From Glebionis coronaria (taxonomy: Eukaryota; Streptophyta; Magnoliopsida; Asterales; Asteraceae), in NCBI GenBank assembly GCA_025667525.1, contig JANFOE010000587.1, forward strand, positions 310,001 through 374,000: a stretch of DNA of 64,000 nt. Reading direction: 5' to 3'. The position numbers and the translations under genes were made by a program. The notes under the pieces were generated by a model. The model searched no databases. It was not told the origin of the DNA and saw nothing but the letters and a program-made list of their open reading frames with translations. Positions 31,662 through 43,973 of this stretch are shown in pieces (within the stretch, counting starts at the first letter, position 1; each line of letters opens with the position of its first letter).

Positions 31662-33493
31662 CTCCCCCATACTAAACCATTGCCGTGCCCTCACGCAATG
31701 CTAGAATAAAGTATCGTAGCATCTCCAAAATTTATTTTATTCACTTTATTGAAATGATAAACTAGCTATACTACTACTATTGCTACTACTTGTGTTATAG
31801 ACATAATGTATGATTTTCATCGCAAATTGGGACGTTTAGGTTCATAGAATAAGAACACGTGAATGCTTCGTTAGAAATAATTTCATCGTCCTCGATTTTC
31901 ACTTCAATTCCATGCTAAGCGTGCAACGAGATCATTGTCATTATAAGTTAGTAATGCTAACACTACTCATATGCTCTAATCACGTACTTATCCTCCCATT
32001 ATTCCTAAGTTGTATCTCTTATATTTTATGATGTCTTGAATGTTTCACAAGGATACATTGTTTGACTTATGCGATAATAGAGATTTAGGTCTAAAAATAG
32101 AGTCCTAACGGTGTAACTAAGACCATCAAATCAATAACCCCTCCTAATAGACGACGATGTTAAAAAATTAAGTTGACAAGAAGAATCGATAAACACGGTT
32201 TTATAACGGTTTTGAACATGAGACTTATTACCAAGACTTTTATACGCCCCCTAACGGAAGGACCTTATTATCTTTGGTTTACCTCCATCTTTTATTCAAC
32301 TTCGCCATGAAGCTTTTATTATGACTTCGGTCTTGCCTTGCCTTTTATTATCCGCCTCATCGGTGGTTTTATTAGCCAAAGACGTATATCCTCACGCTAA
32401 AGCGAATTTTGGATCTTTAAAGCTTCGAAGATTAAGGCTTGATTCACTTTCAATTTTGCATAGATTTTAGGCCTTGTGGGGCTTCAAATTGTTTGCTTGA
32501 TTTAGGTGAGCACTTGAAATCTTATTATTAGGTGAAGCTTTCGATTATTAGGGTTGCCAATACTTCAAAACCGTGACGCTGGCGATACCTTAATGTCTTC
32601 CCAATTTAATTACACGGAAGCTACTAGAAAAGACTAGAAACCCAACAATCCTAACTAAACCGCTAAGTCAATATTTATTAAGCAAAAAATATTTACATGC
32701 GAAGGGAGAATAAGCAAACAACGAGAACACATGAGTTTTTGAAAGAATACGAGTACTCTACGTTTAGCATAGTAACTTATAATTAACTCTATCATTTCTC
32801 GTCCTCATTTAAGAGACTTAGCCTAATGTATAGTTAAGGAATCAAAGCTAAGTGCTCAACACGTACGGTCGAGTCAAAAATTACTCTTATTCTCGCCATC
32901 GGAAAATCTACATTCGTGTCTTCAAACACTTATAAAACATGAGAAAAATTTTAAAATTTGGCCATTTTTAGCCTTATTTTGCAACAAAACGATAAACAAA
33001 ATGATAAACTTTGGAAAGCGTGAAGGTTTGGCAAGGCAAGTATCTATTCACCCCCCCATACTAAAGTTAAACATTGTCCTCAATGTTTCGAGTCTAGGGG
33101 TGCAAACACCCCCATACTAGAGACGTAGTCGAATGCCTAATCTAGCATGGAAAGGGTGTAACCATTAAATTTAAAGCCGTTTATGAAGTGTGCTAAAAAC
33201 CTAAGGTTAGAACAATAAAGGATATATCATGGATATTGAGAAATGTCTCCAAAGCAAATGATCGAGTGCTCCCATAAAACGAACACGAGAGGCTCCAATC
33301 GTGAAGATCATGATCTAAAAACCACAATGCACAAACAACCACGAAACAAAGGTTGGAAGGGCACAAATCCCCACACGTAAGCTACATTAGACTAAGAAAG
33401 CGATAATATGTACATAGGATAAGCATGGGACTCCCCCACGAGGCACCTCGTTTTTGATTACCGAGTCATGAGCTCGACTCGATCCCCTCAATA
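31662..33493 (-). other. Post-pol region of element C
   Basis: Noncoding and nearly identical to that of B. It holds the polypurine tract (31662-31674, minus strand TAGTATGGGGGAG) and the hairpin with two AGTATGGGGG repeats (33051-33119). No env-like ORF. Confidence 0.75.
33051..33119 (-). promoter_or_regulatory. Hairpin and polypurine-tract-like repeats of element C
   Basis: Minus-strand order: TAGTATGGGGG (33119-33109), AAACATTG-AGGA-CAATGTTT (33088-33069), TAGTATGGGGGGG (33063-33051). Arms are unchanged relative to A and B. Confidence 0.7.
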
Positions 33494-36400
33494 CTAATTA
33501 TCATTGGGGAAGGTGACTTGGTCGAGGTAGTTCAAGGATGGAATTTCCCCACCAAAGTAGTGCTTCAACCTATGTCCATTCACCTTGAAGTTAGGACCAT
33601 CATCTTGAGCTAGCTCGATGGTCCCATACGGAAACACTTGAGTCACGGTGAATGGACCGGACCAACGGGATTTCAATTTACCGGAAAATATTTTTAATCT
33701 TGAATTAAAAAGTAAAACTTGATCCCCAATGTTAAAAACCCGGTTTTTAATTTTTGAATCATGCAACTTTTTAGTTTTCTCTTTGTAAATCAATGAATTT
33801 TCATAAGCAATGTCCCTTAATTCATCCAATTCATTTAGTTGCATTTTCCGGTGTTTTCCCGCGGTCTCCATGTCATCATTACAATGCTTTAGGGCCCAAT
33901 AAGCCTTGTGTTCTAATTCGATAGGCAAATGACAATTTTTTCCATACACAAGCTTATAGGGAGTGCACCCAATGGGTGTCTTATGAGCGGTCCTAAAGGC
34001 CCATAAAGCATCGTCTAACTTATCCGACCAAGATTGTCGGTTTTCTCCCACGGATCTCTCCAAGATCCTCTTCAATGCTCGGTTTGAAACCTCGACTTGC
34101 CCACTCGTTTGTGGGTGATAAGCCGTAGAAAGACGATGTGTAACCCCATATTTCCTTAGAACCCTTTCAAATTGGTCATTACAAAAATGGGTTCCACGAT
34201 CGCTTATGATAGCACGAGGGGTTCCAAACCTAGCAAACAAACTTTTCAAGAACTTGACTACCACACGAGCATCATTGGTGGGCAAGGCCTTCGCCTCCAC
34301 CCACTTAGAAAGGTAGTCAACCGCAACAAGAATATACTTATTACCACGAGATGATGGGAACGGCCCCATAAAGTCTATGCCCCAAACGTCAAAGATCTCA
34401 CATACTTGAATGATATTTTGTGGCATTTCATCTTTTTGTGAGGCTTTTCCTTGTCGTTGGCATGCATCACACGACTTCACAAGAATTTGTGCATCTCGGT
34501 AAATAGTGGGCCAAAAGAAGCCGGCATCAAACACCTTTTTAGCCGTGAGATTAGCACCGTGGTGACCACCCGTGGGTCCCTCATGGCAAGCTCTAAGGAT
34601 GTTAGAAGCTTCGGTGCCAAATACACAACGGCGGATGATTTGATCCGCACAAGTTCGAAACAAGTAAGGGTCGTTCCAAAAGTAGAACTTGACATCACGA
34701 AAGAATTTTCGTTTTTCTTGAGTTGTCATACCCTTAATGATGAAGTTACCCGCATGGTAATTTGCAAAATCCGCAAACCATGGGGTAGAAGAATCAAGTT
34801 TGGAATTCACTACACCAAGTGTCTCGAGCGGAAATGTTTCGGTGATTTCCTTAGGCTCGTAAATACTTTGGTGAGGATCTTCCAAACGAGAGAGATGATC
34901 GGCCGCTAGATTCTCGGCTCCTTTTTTGTCAACGATTTTGTGATCAAATTCTTGAAGGAGGAGAATCCAACGAAGTAATCTCGGCTTTGCATCTTGTTTA
35001 GCCATGAGATACTTAATAGCCGAATGATCCGTATATACTATGCATTTCGTCAAGACGAGGTAAGGTCGGAATTTCTCAAATGCATACACCACGGCAAGGA
35101 ATTCCTTTTCCGTTGTAGTGTATTTAAGTTGAGCCTCGGTCATCGTCTTGCTAGCATAGTGTATAGGCAAGAAATGCTTATCATGACGTTGCCCCAAAAC
35201 GGCCCCAATAGCGTAATCACTTGCATCACACATAAGTTCAAAGGGAAGGTTCCAATTTGGGGCAACAAGAATGGGAGCTTCGGTTAGTTTCCTCTTAAGG
35301 ATCTCAAAGGCTCGTACACAATCTTCGTCAAAGACAAAACGTGCCTCTTTTTCAAGAAGATGTGTAATGGGTCGAGAAATCTTCGAGAAATCCTTGATGA
35401 ATCGTCGATAAAAGCCCGCGTGGCCTAGGAAACTCCTAACTCCCTTGACGGTTTTGGGATGAGGTAATTTGGCGATGACGTCTACCTTAGCTTGATCTAC
35501 CTCAATCCCCGCTTTCGAGACCTTGTGCCCTAAGACGATTCCACTCTTAACCATAAAATGACACTTTTCCCAATTGAGCACAAGGTTGGTTTCCTCACAA
35601 CGTTTCAACATTCTCTCAAGGTTCGACAAACACGAAGTAAAGGAATCACCAAACACGGAAAAGTCATCCATGAAGACTTCCATCGTCTTCTCGATCATAT
35701 CATGAAAAATAGCCATCATGCATCGTTGAAAAGTTCCCGGTGCATTGCAAAGTCCGAATGGCATTCTACGATAAGCAAACGTTCCATATGGACACGTAAA
35801 CGTAGTTTTTTCTTGATCACGAGGATCGATGGGAATTTGGAAGTAACCGGAAAAACCATCTAAAAAGCAATAGAAATCGTTTCCCGCAAGACGCTCCAAC
35901 ATTTGGTCCATGAAGGGCAAGGGAAAATGGTCTTTTCGAGTGGCTTCATTCAACTTTCGATAGTCAATGCACACTCTCCATCCGGTCACGAGTCTTGTGG
36001 GAATTAACTCGTTGGCATCGTTTGGCACAACGGTCATCCCTCCCTTTTTAGGGACACAATGAATAGGACTCACCCAAGGGCTATCGGAAATAGGGTAAAT
36101 CATTCCCGCATCAAGGAGTTTTAGGACCTCCTTTTTGATGACGTCGTGAATTTTGGGGTTTACCCTCCTTTGACCTTGGATTGTTGGCTTGAAATCTTCC
36201 TCCATTAATATTTTGTGTGTACAAAATTTGGGATCGATTCCCTTAATGTCGGATAACTTCCACGCAATCGCCCCTTTGTGATCCTTAAGAACATCGACAA
36301 GTGCGGTTTTTTCATCATTCGAAAGTTCCTTCGCAATAATAACCGGCAACTTGTCGTCCTCCTCCAAATAGACATACTCGAGGTGAGGAGGTAAATCTTT

Positions 36401-39235
36401 CAACTCGAGGATAGGTGGTTCCTCAAGTGAAGATTTGGGCTCGATACTCATAACCTCCTCGGGTGGAGGAAATGGGAAATCGTTGAGAAAATCCTTGATA
36501 ATCGAGAAGTCCTCGTAGTTGTCGAGGTCTTCGTCACAAGTACGTGGAACATCGAATTCCTCCAACGTAAAACCACCACCTTCGAAAGGAGTGAAGGTTG
36601 GTGTCGAATTATCAAGAATAGGATCTAACATAGTGGGATTGCCACTAGTTTCTTCATCACCAAACCCTAAAACTTCTTGTGAAAATTCCTCGCAAACCAC
36701 GTCGATCATATCAACGAGGTTTATGGTTGCGACGGAATAAACATGAGAAAGTTGAGAATTTTGAGTTGCGTTTATAACAAGTTCCTCGTCGTTGAAACGT
36801 AAGGTGATCTTTCTAGCATGCACATCAATCAAAGCCATAGACGTATCTAAAAACGAACGACCTAAAATAAGAGGAACTTGAGGATCCGTGGGGATGTCAA
36901 CAACAATAAAGTCTACGGGATAGTAGAACTTCCCCACTTTCACAAAAACGTCTTCCGCCAAACCACATGCAAGAATCGTGGAATGGTCGGCCAACTCAAT
37001 AGACATTCGTGAAGGAGTAAGATTAGGAAGATTGAGCGACTTGTAGATTGCAAGTGGCATCAAGTTAATGCTAGCACCAAGATCGGCCAAGGCATAGCAT
37101 TCTTCCATATCTTGAATTGCACAAGGGATCAAAAATTTACCGGGATCACCGACTTTTTGAGGTATGCGATTAAGATAAACCGACGAACAACTAGACTTTT
37201 GTTGTAATTTCTCCTTGTTGTTCAACATACTCTTAAAGTTAGCGGCAAATCGAGGCATCATGACCAAGGCATCGGCGAAACTCACATTAAAGTGCAAATC
37301 ACGAAACATTTTCATAAAAAGCTCAAATTGATAGTTATCGCGCTCTTGTCGTTTCTCCTTCCTAAGTCTCGATGGGTAAGGCAAGGGTGGTGTGGGTTGG
37401 GGCATAGGCATAGCCTTTGGAATCTCGGGTTCCAATATGGGTGATGGGTCAACCGTAGGTGTGGCATGAGCGGTACTTTGTGGGCTTGAAATATGCTCCT
37501 TTTCGACCACCACCTCGGGTTCTTCCTCAATTTCCTCCACCGTTGGAGTAATTGGTTGAGGAGTCGGTTCTTTAAGTGCCTTACCACTACGTGTGGTAAT
37601 CACTTTCATCTCTCCCTTCGGGTTTGAAACGGTGTTACTAGGCAAACCACCCGAAGTAGAGGCTTTGTTCACCATTACACATTCTAAAATTGTATTAAGC
37701 TTAGCATCAAAATTATTAAACTTCACATCTTGGCTAGCGGCTTTTTGGTCAATTCTTTGTTCAAGCCTAGCATGACTTTGCTCTATCTTGTTGTTTTGAC
37801 CTCGAATTTGGTTAGCAAAATCATTTTTCAATTCATTTCTCATGGCTAGATTTTCCTTAATGAAAGTAGCTAACTCCTTTGCATTCTTAGCCGTTTCCTT
37901 AGCTTGATTAGCCATTTGCTCTTGAATGTTTTCCATAATCTTATCATTTGAAGTAGTGTAATTCAAAAAGTCCAATGGAAGTTCTTTGTTATTTTGAAGA
38001 GCTTGACTTGCATTTTGAAAATTACGGTTTTGATTTTGATTTTGCAATTGGCTATTACTACTACTCCCTTGATTCCCATAGTTGTTATTACCCTTATAAT
38101 TGTTCCTTTGATTGCTTTGGTAACCAACTTGATTGTTTCGATAATTGTTAGCATTTTGATTTGGTGAAAAACCCGGTGGAGTCAATTGATTAGTGCGAGG
38201 AACTTGACCGTTTTGGTTATAAGTTCCCGCGGCCGCGTAGGCACTCGAAGTGTTACCACCGTTGGTAATGCACTCGGAATAATCGTGAGCTCCACCACAA
38301 TACATACAAGAAACCTCAACCGCTTTAATCGTAGCGGGAGCGGGTTGTTCACCAACTTTAAACTCAACTAACAAGCCTTTCACTATATCAAAAATTTTGT
38401 TCTCCAAATTAGCCTCGACTTGGCAAGCATCAACGGTGTGTGACAAGCTAGGTGAAGATGAAGACGAAGCCTTACGAACACTCGACGTGCTACGAGGATT
38501 ATACACCTTAGACCTATTCTCAATAATTACCAATGCTTCCTCGACCGTCTTACACAAGAAATTACCACCCGCGGCGGCATTAAGATAATCACGCTCATGA
38601 TCGTTCAAGCCATTGTAAAACGTGTCTATTTGATGCAAGTCGGAAAAACCATGATGAGGACATTCGTGCAACATTTCCTTAAACCTATTCCAAGCCGTTG
38701 AAAAACTCTCATTAAACTCTTGCGAAAACTTTGAAATCTCGTTTTTCAAGTGCGTAGTCTTAGAGGGCGGAAAAAATTGGTTCACGAATTTTGAAACGAG
38801 ATCCTTCCACGTCAATATAGAATTGGGTGGCTCTTTCTCTAACCATATTTTTGTGGGCCCCGCTAAGGAATACGGAAAAAGCATCATCTTAATCGAGTCG
38901 TTTGAGACGTCCTTAAACTTGCACGTGGCGGTGAGACGATTAAATTGGCGAATGTGGTTATGCGGGTTGTCCTTTTCGTCCCCTCGAAACTTGTTGTTTT
39001 GAATCATGGACAACAAACCCGTCTTAACCTCAAAATTCTCCGCAAGGATAGCGGGAATCACAATCGCTTCTCCATAACCCTCGGTGGGTGCTTGAAGCAA
39101 CTCCATCATAGTTCGATTAGCCATGGGTGCTTCTTTCACTACAATGGGTTCGTCAATAGGAGAGTCCTCACTAGTGGGAGTGAGTGATTTGTTTCTTCGT
39201 TTACGAGCACGTCTAGCTTTAGAGCGAGTTTGCAT
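33494..39235 (-). CDS. gag-pol: Intact gag-pol polyprotein of element C
   Basis: 1913 codons from the conserved ATG at 39235. Order by residue: basic N-terminus; gag core about 90-210; zinc knuckle [13 protein letters not shown] at 310-322; Asn/Gln-rich linker; coiled coil about 425-520, unlike that of A and B; protease DLGAS at 718; RT with LDGFSGYFQ (D1126) and FMDD (1188-1191); RNase H (D1337, TEKE about 1374-1378, D1403); integrase zinc finger (H1551, HH 1558-1559, C1589, C1592) and the DD35E catalytic triad D1621, D1679, E1715. No chromodomain and no env. A single frame carries gag and pol, as in many plant Ty3/gypsy elements. The product would assemble virus-like particles, reverse transcribe the RNA and integrate the cDNA. 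Confidence 0.96.
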   Translation of the reverse strand: MQTRSKARRARKRRNKSLTPTSEDSPIDEPIVVKEAPMANRTMMELLQAPTEGYGEAIVIPAILAENFEVKTGLLSMIQNNKFRGDEKDNPHNHIRQFNRLTATCKFKDVSNDSIKMMLFPYSLAGPTKIWLEKEPPNSILTWKDLVSKFVNQFFPPSKTTHLKNEISKFSQEFNESFSTAWNRFKEMLHECPHHGFSDLHQIDTFYNGLNDHERDYLNAAAGGNFLCKTVEEALVIIENRSKVYNPRSTSSVRKASSSSSPSLSHTVDACQVEANLENKIFDIVKGLLVEFKVGEQPAPATIKAVEVSCMYCGGAHDYSECITNGGNTSSAYAAAGTYNQNGQVPRTNQLTPPGFSPNQNANNYRNNQVGYQSNQRNNYKGNNNYGNQGSSSNSQLQNQNQNRNFQNASQALQNNKELPLDFLNYTTSNDKIMENIQEQMANQAKETAKNAKELATFIKENLAMRNELKNDFANQIRGQNNKIEQSHARLEQRIDQKAASQDVKFNNFDAKLNTILECVMVNKASTSGGLPSNTVSNPKGEMKVITTRSGKALKEPTPQPITPTVEEIEEEPEVVVEKEHISSPQSTAHATPTVDPSPILEPEIPKAMPMPQPTPPLPYPSRLRKEKRQERDNYQFELFMKMFRDLHFNVSFADALVMMPRFAANFKSMLNNKEKLQQKSSCSSVYLNRIPQKVGDPGKFLIPCAIQDMEECYALADLGASINLMPLAIYKSLNLPNLTPSRMSIELADHSTILACGLAEDVFVKVGKFYYPVDFIVVDIPTDPQVPLILGRSFLDTSMALIDVHARKITLRFNDEELVINATQNSQLSHVYSVATINLVDMIDVVCEEFSQEVLGFGDEETSGNPTMLDPILDNSTPTFTPFEGGGFTLEEFDVPRTCDEDLDNYEDFSIIKDFLNDFPFPPPEEVMSIEPKSSLEEPPILELKDLPPHLEYVYLEEDDKLPVIIAKELSNDEKTALVDVLKDHKGAIAWKLSDIKGIDPKFCTHKILMEEDFKPTIQGQRRVNPKIHDVIKKEVLKLLDAGMIYPISDSPWVSPIHCVPKKGGMTVVPNDANELIPTRLVTGWRVCIDYRKLNEATRKDHFPLPFMDQMLERLAGNDFYCFLDGFSGYFQIPIDPRDQEKTTFTCPYGTFAYRRMPFGLCNAPGTFQRCMMAIFHDMIEKTMEVFMDDFSVFGDSFTSCLSNLERMLKRCEETNLVLNWEKCHFMVKSGIVLGHKVSKAGIEVDQAKVDVIAKLPHPKTVKGVRSFLGHAGFYRRFIKDFSKISRPITHLLEKEARFVFDEDCVRAFEILKRKLTEAPILVAPNWNLPFELMCDASDYAIGAVLGQRHDKHFLPIHYASKTMTEAQLKYTTTEKEFLAVVYAFEKFRPYLVLTKCIVYTDHSAIKYLMAKQDAKPRLLRWILLLQEFDHKIVDKKGAENLAADHLSRLEDPHQSIYEPKEITETFPLETLGVVNSKLDSSTPWFADFANYHAGNFIIKGMTTQEKRKFFRDVKFYFWNDPYLFRTCADQIIRRCVFGTEASNILRACHEGPTGGHHGANLTAKKVFDAGFFWPTIYRDAQILVKSCDACQRQGKASQKDEMPQNIIQVCEIFDVWGIDFMGPFPSSRGNKYILVAVDYLSKWVEAKALPTNDARVVVKFLKSLFARFGTPRAIISDRGTHFCNDQFERVLRKYGVTHRLSTAYHPQTSGQVEVSNRALKRILERSVGENRQSWSDKLDDALWAFRTAHKTPIGCTPYKLVYGKNCHLPIELEHKAYWALKHCNDDMETAGKHRKMQLNELDELRDIAYENSLIYKEKTKKLHDSKIKNRVFNIGDQVLLFNSRLKIFSGKLKSRWSGPFTVTQVFPYGTIELAQDDGPNFKVNGHRLKHYFGGEIPSLNYLDQVTFPNDN

Positions 39236-39966
39236 AAACGTCACGTACAACGAGAAGGCGAGCAAAGAAGATTCTTTTTGGTATTTTTACTTTTTCAATT
39301 TTTTTGTGGTTTTTGATTGTTTTTAACTTTTTTGGATTTTTTGGAATGTATTAAGTAGACCAAAATCTACAAATCTCCTCACTAATCAAATCTCTTGATT
39401 AACGAAGCCTCAAGGAATGAAAACGAACACGTGGAGTGAACGCCTTCGATGACTTTAGAACGATGGTGGAACACCAAATCGTTCAAGAGGGTTTAATCAA
39501 ATGAAACCAAGAAAATATATATGATACGTAAGTAATACTTTGGGCGGCAAAACCCTCGATTCACTCTAAAAATCAAATACGCACAAGCAAGCGGGGAAAC
39601 GAGGCGGCGCGAAGCACTTAAGAGCCTTTTTCCTTAGGATATATTTTATAATATCCGCCTTATACCCACCTTATAGTTTGTATTTTCAAGATTAAGCTTC
39701 ACGAAAGTATTTATCTATTTTTGCCTTTTTTCTTTGGTTTGAGATTCGAATACAATGATTGGGTAATGACCTCCCAAGTCAAGGTTGTGATTTCTCACGT
39801 ATTTGGAGTACTTGTAAATTTATTGTTCTACGTATACAATATAGTAATAATATTCACAAAAAAAAACGAAAAACCGATAATACGTATTAATAGAGTGCTA
39901 TTAATACAAATAGATATTATGGCTAATAAGAAAAACAACAATGGTTCAACCAAAACACAACACGCC
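39236..39966 (-). other. Untranslated leader of element C
   Basis: Hairpin 2 at 39637-39656 (GGATAT / ATATCC) and hairpin 1 at 39884-39907 (GTATTAATAG / CTATTAATAC, loop CACT), read on the minus strand. The GC-rich CTTCGCGCCGCCTCG block is at about 39600-39615. Confidence 0.7.
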
Positions 39967-39984
39967 TCCCCGGCAGCGGCGCCA
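39967..39984 (-). promoter_or_regulatory. Primer-binding site of element C
   Basis: Minus-strand TGGCGCCGCTGCCGGGGA, four bases from the LTR edge at 39989; tRNA-Asp type with the same single C as in A and B. Confidence 0.85.
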
Positions 39985-39988
39985 AAAT

Positions 39989-42900
39989 TGATTGTAGTCT
40001 TTTTGTACCCTTTAGGAAAAGGATGACAAAATAGTGGTAAGCGTTAAGTGTCGGTTTAGGAAAACCGAGCACCAATGACCAAGCAAGTTCGTTTCCCAAG
40101 GAGGCAAGTGCGTTGTGTTAAGGATTGATTTTTAATTTGTTTGTGATTATATTGACGAAAGAAAAGAAAGGAAAAGACGAATTACGCTAAAAAATTATAC
40201 TATGACGTAAAACGATCGAAATTGTAAAATGTGACGAAAATAACAAGTCTTCTAAAAATTACCAAAATTTTAATATAAGTTAAGAAAAATCTAATTAAAC
40301 CAAAAGTGAAAACCAAATTTTGCAAAACCCTTTTAATTAATTTATATTAGTTTTTAAAGTTAATTAAATACCCTAAAAAAAATATTAACTAAGAAAAAGA
40401 CGAATTTCAGTTTTTTAAACCCCAAAAAAAACATTAATTAGAAACTAAAAATATATATTAACTATTTAAAACTTTTTAAACTAAATACTTAATCAAAAAT
40501 CTACTTTAAAAAAATAATCTATTTTAAACTATTAAATAAAACCTATATTAATTTTGAATAAAGAGAAACTAATTTGAAAAAAAACAAATTAAATGAAATA
40601 TATTTTTTTTTTTTTCTTTTTATGTATAAAAACAGAATTTAAATAAACTAAGTAATAATTATTAATTAAAATCTAATTAAATTTAAACTTATTATTAACT
40701 AGTAAATCTGCCACTAATAAAATATCCTATATTAATTTAATGTTGTAAACAATTAAACAAAAAGATTAGCTAGCCTGGTGGTTAACACGTTCGACTTGTA
40801 TGCAGGAGGTCTGGGGTTCGAGTCTGTATACCCACTCTTTTTATCACTTAGTTGCGCCGCAACTAGGTAGGTCTTGCGCCGCAACTAGTGTTGCGAGAGC
40901 ACCTTGATCTGTAGCACCTTCAGTTGCGCCGCAACTAGTAGGTCTTGCGGCGCAAAATCAAACTAAAAGGTCTCAGACCTGGTGCTCCTTCTGTTTTCTT
41001 TTTTTTTTTTTTTTTGGTAATGGTGGGCAATAGCACCCCCTTGTAATCTGAGCTTTTGATGAGCTTGATTCTTTTATGGACAAGCAAACCCTCACCCGCA
41101 GTTGGCGTGTGGGGGTGTATAACAGGCAGCAAAATCACGACACAAAAAAAAACTGAGCAAACAAGCAGGCAGATTGCATAAACGAGCAGGGAAGTAAAGA
41201 GCACTTAAAACAAATAACACGCTAATCAAGTAATATTAAAAAGCTTAAACAGACTCAATGCTCACGGATTCGAAACAAAAAGAAACAGAAAGAACTCCAA
41301 AGATCTTAATCCTAACGCGACTTAACCAATTTCAGCAGGCAACGCTTTGAACTCAAGCTAGCATAAATGCATACCAAATCAAAGCTTAAACTACGCAGGA
41401 TATAAGGAGCAAACACTCAACCAATTTAACACAAAAGGCACACAAATGATTGACTGAAACACAGACAAGAAATTTATCGTCGAGCAGGTTCAAGCACTTA
41501 ACGATTACAAACCTAATCAAAACTTAACTAAATAATTCAGAAACTATAAATCATTCAAAAAAACAGTAAAATCAATCAAATCCTAAGGCAATACTAAGCA
41601 CTCAGCAGGTGACTATAACGATAGTCAAATTAATGGCGTATGCAGATTAATACTAGACTAAATTATGCAGGCACCCTAGATATGAATCCCGAACCGATTA
41701 CACTCAAGCAGTTCAAACCAAATCATGCAAAATTAAACTAAGAATAAGAAAATGCAAGAAAGCTTTCATGAAATCTTTGAGAACCTATTCTATACCCAAG
41801 CACCACTTAAACATAACACGATTATCACCCGCGAACAATTTTTTGCAGAAAAATGAAACCTTCCAAAAGACATGAATATCAAAACGCGAGTACTTTAGAA
41901 CATTTAGACACAAGTTTAAGCAGAAACATACACGAGATCAATTAGCAAATTAAAGTAAAAAAAAGGAAAGGAGAGTTGGCGATACCTGCCCTTGTTTACG
42001 TCCAACAAGGGCCAGCAAAGCTCCCCTGACCTCTACCAACAACTAGGTGAGGCAGGGGTACTTGGACAATAAAATGTTGAGAGGGTGTTCGTTGGGGTTC
42101 AACAACTGAACCGAAGACCCGTAATGAAGAAGGAAGCTGCTAAGAGAGACAAATTAATCCAAGAACTGAGTTCTTGGATGGTTAGCTCAACAAATAAGTA
42201 ATATACTCGCTCTCGTTTCCAAAACCCTCTTTTTTTTTCGAAAACTTTCACTTGCAAACGTATGGTTTTCTGAAAATTAAGGACGGGAACAATGGAAGAG
42301 AGTCGTCAATCTCACAAGAGAATTGCCCTCACCAAGATACCCACTAAGGCTTGATATAAATTCTATATCAAGTCTTTGTGGTCATATCCCGATAATGGCT
42401 TGAAAACCTACTTGTGACCTTGCCAAAACTCAACTCAAGTAAACTTCAGGTCCAACTTAGTAAACTTAAACAAATGAAACCAAACTTAAATCGTAACTTT
42501 TATATTATCCAAACTAAAATTAAAGTGCACTTTCCTTTGTAACAGATTAATATCGAACTTGGAAGCTAAAAACTTGTGACAACTTAAACAAATATCATAA
42601 CATAAAGGAACTGAAAGTAAATTGGGAACTTGTTTTTTTCTTCACCAAACACTTAACTCATTTTCATTCATCAGAAAAAGGATTTACAAGGTTGTGAACT
42701 TAGGAAAAAAAAACAAGAACTGAAACTAGCTAATGCCTAGTACCCTTTATATAGGGTTTACAAGAAAATTCTAAAAAGTGAAAAATGCTAACCCTAAATA
42801 ACTGAAAATCCAGAAATACCCTCTTGAAGATTCGTATATAAAACGAATATGCTGGTCTTGATCCCTTTTTTGAATTCTTCTTGAAAATCATGTGATTGCT

Positions 42901-43973
42901 GAGCTGTTATGGAGGAATCTTGTGCGTTGGATTTGTTGTGGGCAATAAGCAAGCTCTCCAAATCGTTGATCTCTCTGGCACATCTTGTTTTCTTGTGACT
43001 GGGTGGGGTTTTGGGGACCAGGGGTGAGAGTGATGGGAGTTTTAAAAGTGGGTTTGGGTTTAATCCATGACCAATTTCTAATCTGGAGTAGATTAGGTAT
43101 TAATTATGAACTTTGGATTTGGGGAAAAATTAGGGTTCATAAGGAAGAAGACGTGTGTTTTGGTAATGGTGTTTAAGGGGAGAATAAACAGAAACACGTT
43201 TAATTAATAAACGTATTATATTTTTTTTGGTTTTGGTCAACCGGGTTGGGTGTTGGGTTGAGGAGAGGTGGCGGGTTGGTTTGTGGGTTATGGGTGGGTT
43301 TGGTGACGTGTCAATTTGTGACTGGAGGAGAGAAGTTATAATGTTTGACAGATTTGGCCCCTGGCCTTCCTTATTTGTTCATTTGCTATTTAAATACTCA
43401 AAACCCCTTTTCCTTTGTTAAAAACTTTCAGCACTTGTCATTTTTGGCTCAATGTTTTTGTAAACTTGAAACAAGGACCATTTATGCAATATCTTCATTT
43501 TCCAAGGACTGAATTTGCCATATTTTCAATCTTCAAGGCTTTGACTTGTTGGTTGACTTCTTGGAGGACCATTTTTGACAATTTAGATTTGATGAGGGAC
43601 TAAATTTGCCAATTCTTCAAAGTTAAAGGTCCTTTTTGTAATTTTGACAAACTTTAGGGACCAAACTTGTAATTATGAAGATACAAGGGTATAAAGTGTC
43701 AATTCTTCAAACTTGGAGGACCAATCTTCAATATTCTTCACATCTTCAAGGGTTTTCTTTGGAAAATTCCTTACTAGGGCTTGGTTCATCGTGCGGCTCC
43801 GTTTCCCGTGTTCGTTTTTGCGTGATTCTTGTGATCTTTTATCATTTTCTCAATATCCGTACCTAAATTACACAAGCAACAAACACAAGCATATATTTGG
43901 GTATTTTGATGATATTTAATGCATTTTAAGTCCAAAAAGAACGATGAGACCATGTATAAAAGCCGTCTCATCA
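39989..43973 (-). repeat. 5' LTR of element C (minus orientation)
   Basis: 3985 bp, nearly identical to 27675-31661. Contains the TATA box (42745-42753), tRNA-like boxes (40771-40781, 40815-40825) and GC-rich palindromes. Confidence 0.93.

Larger units (their letters stand above)
27675..43973 (-). mobile_element. Element C: complete, apparently young Athila-like retrotransposon nested in the B 3' LTR
   Basis: 16,299 bp with TSD ACATT, two near-identical LTRs (3987 and 3985 bp), PBS, one open gag-pol frame and a polypurine tract. I count only about six to eight substitutions plus homopolymer length changes between its LTRs. It is antisense to A and B. This is the only copy here that looks able to encode every enzyme. 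Confidence 0.95.
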
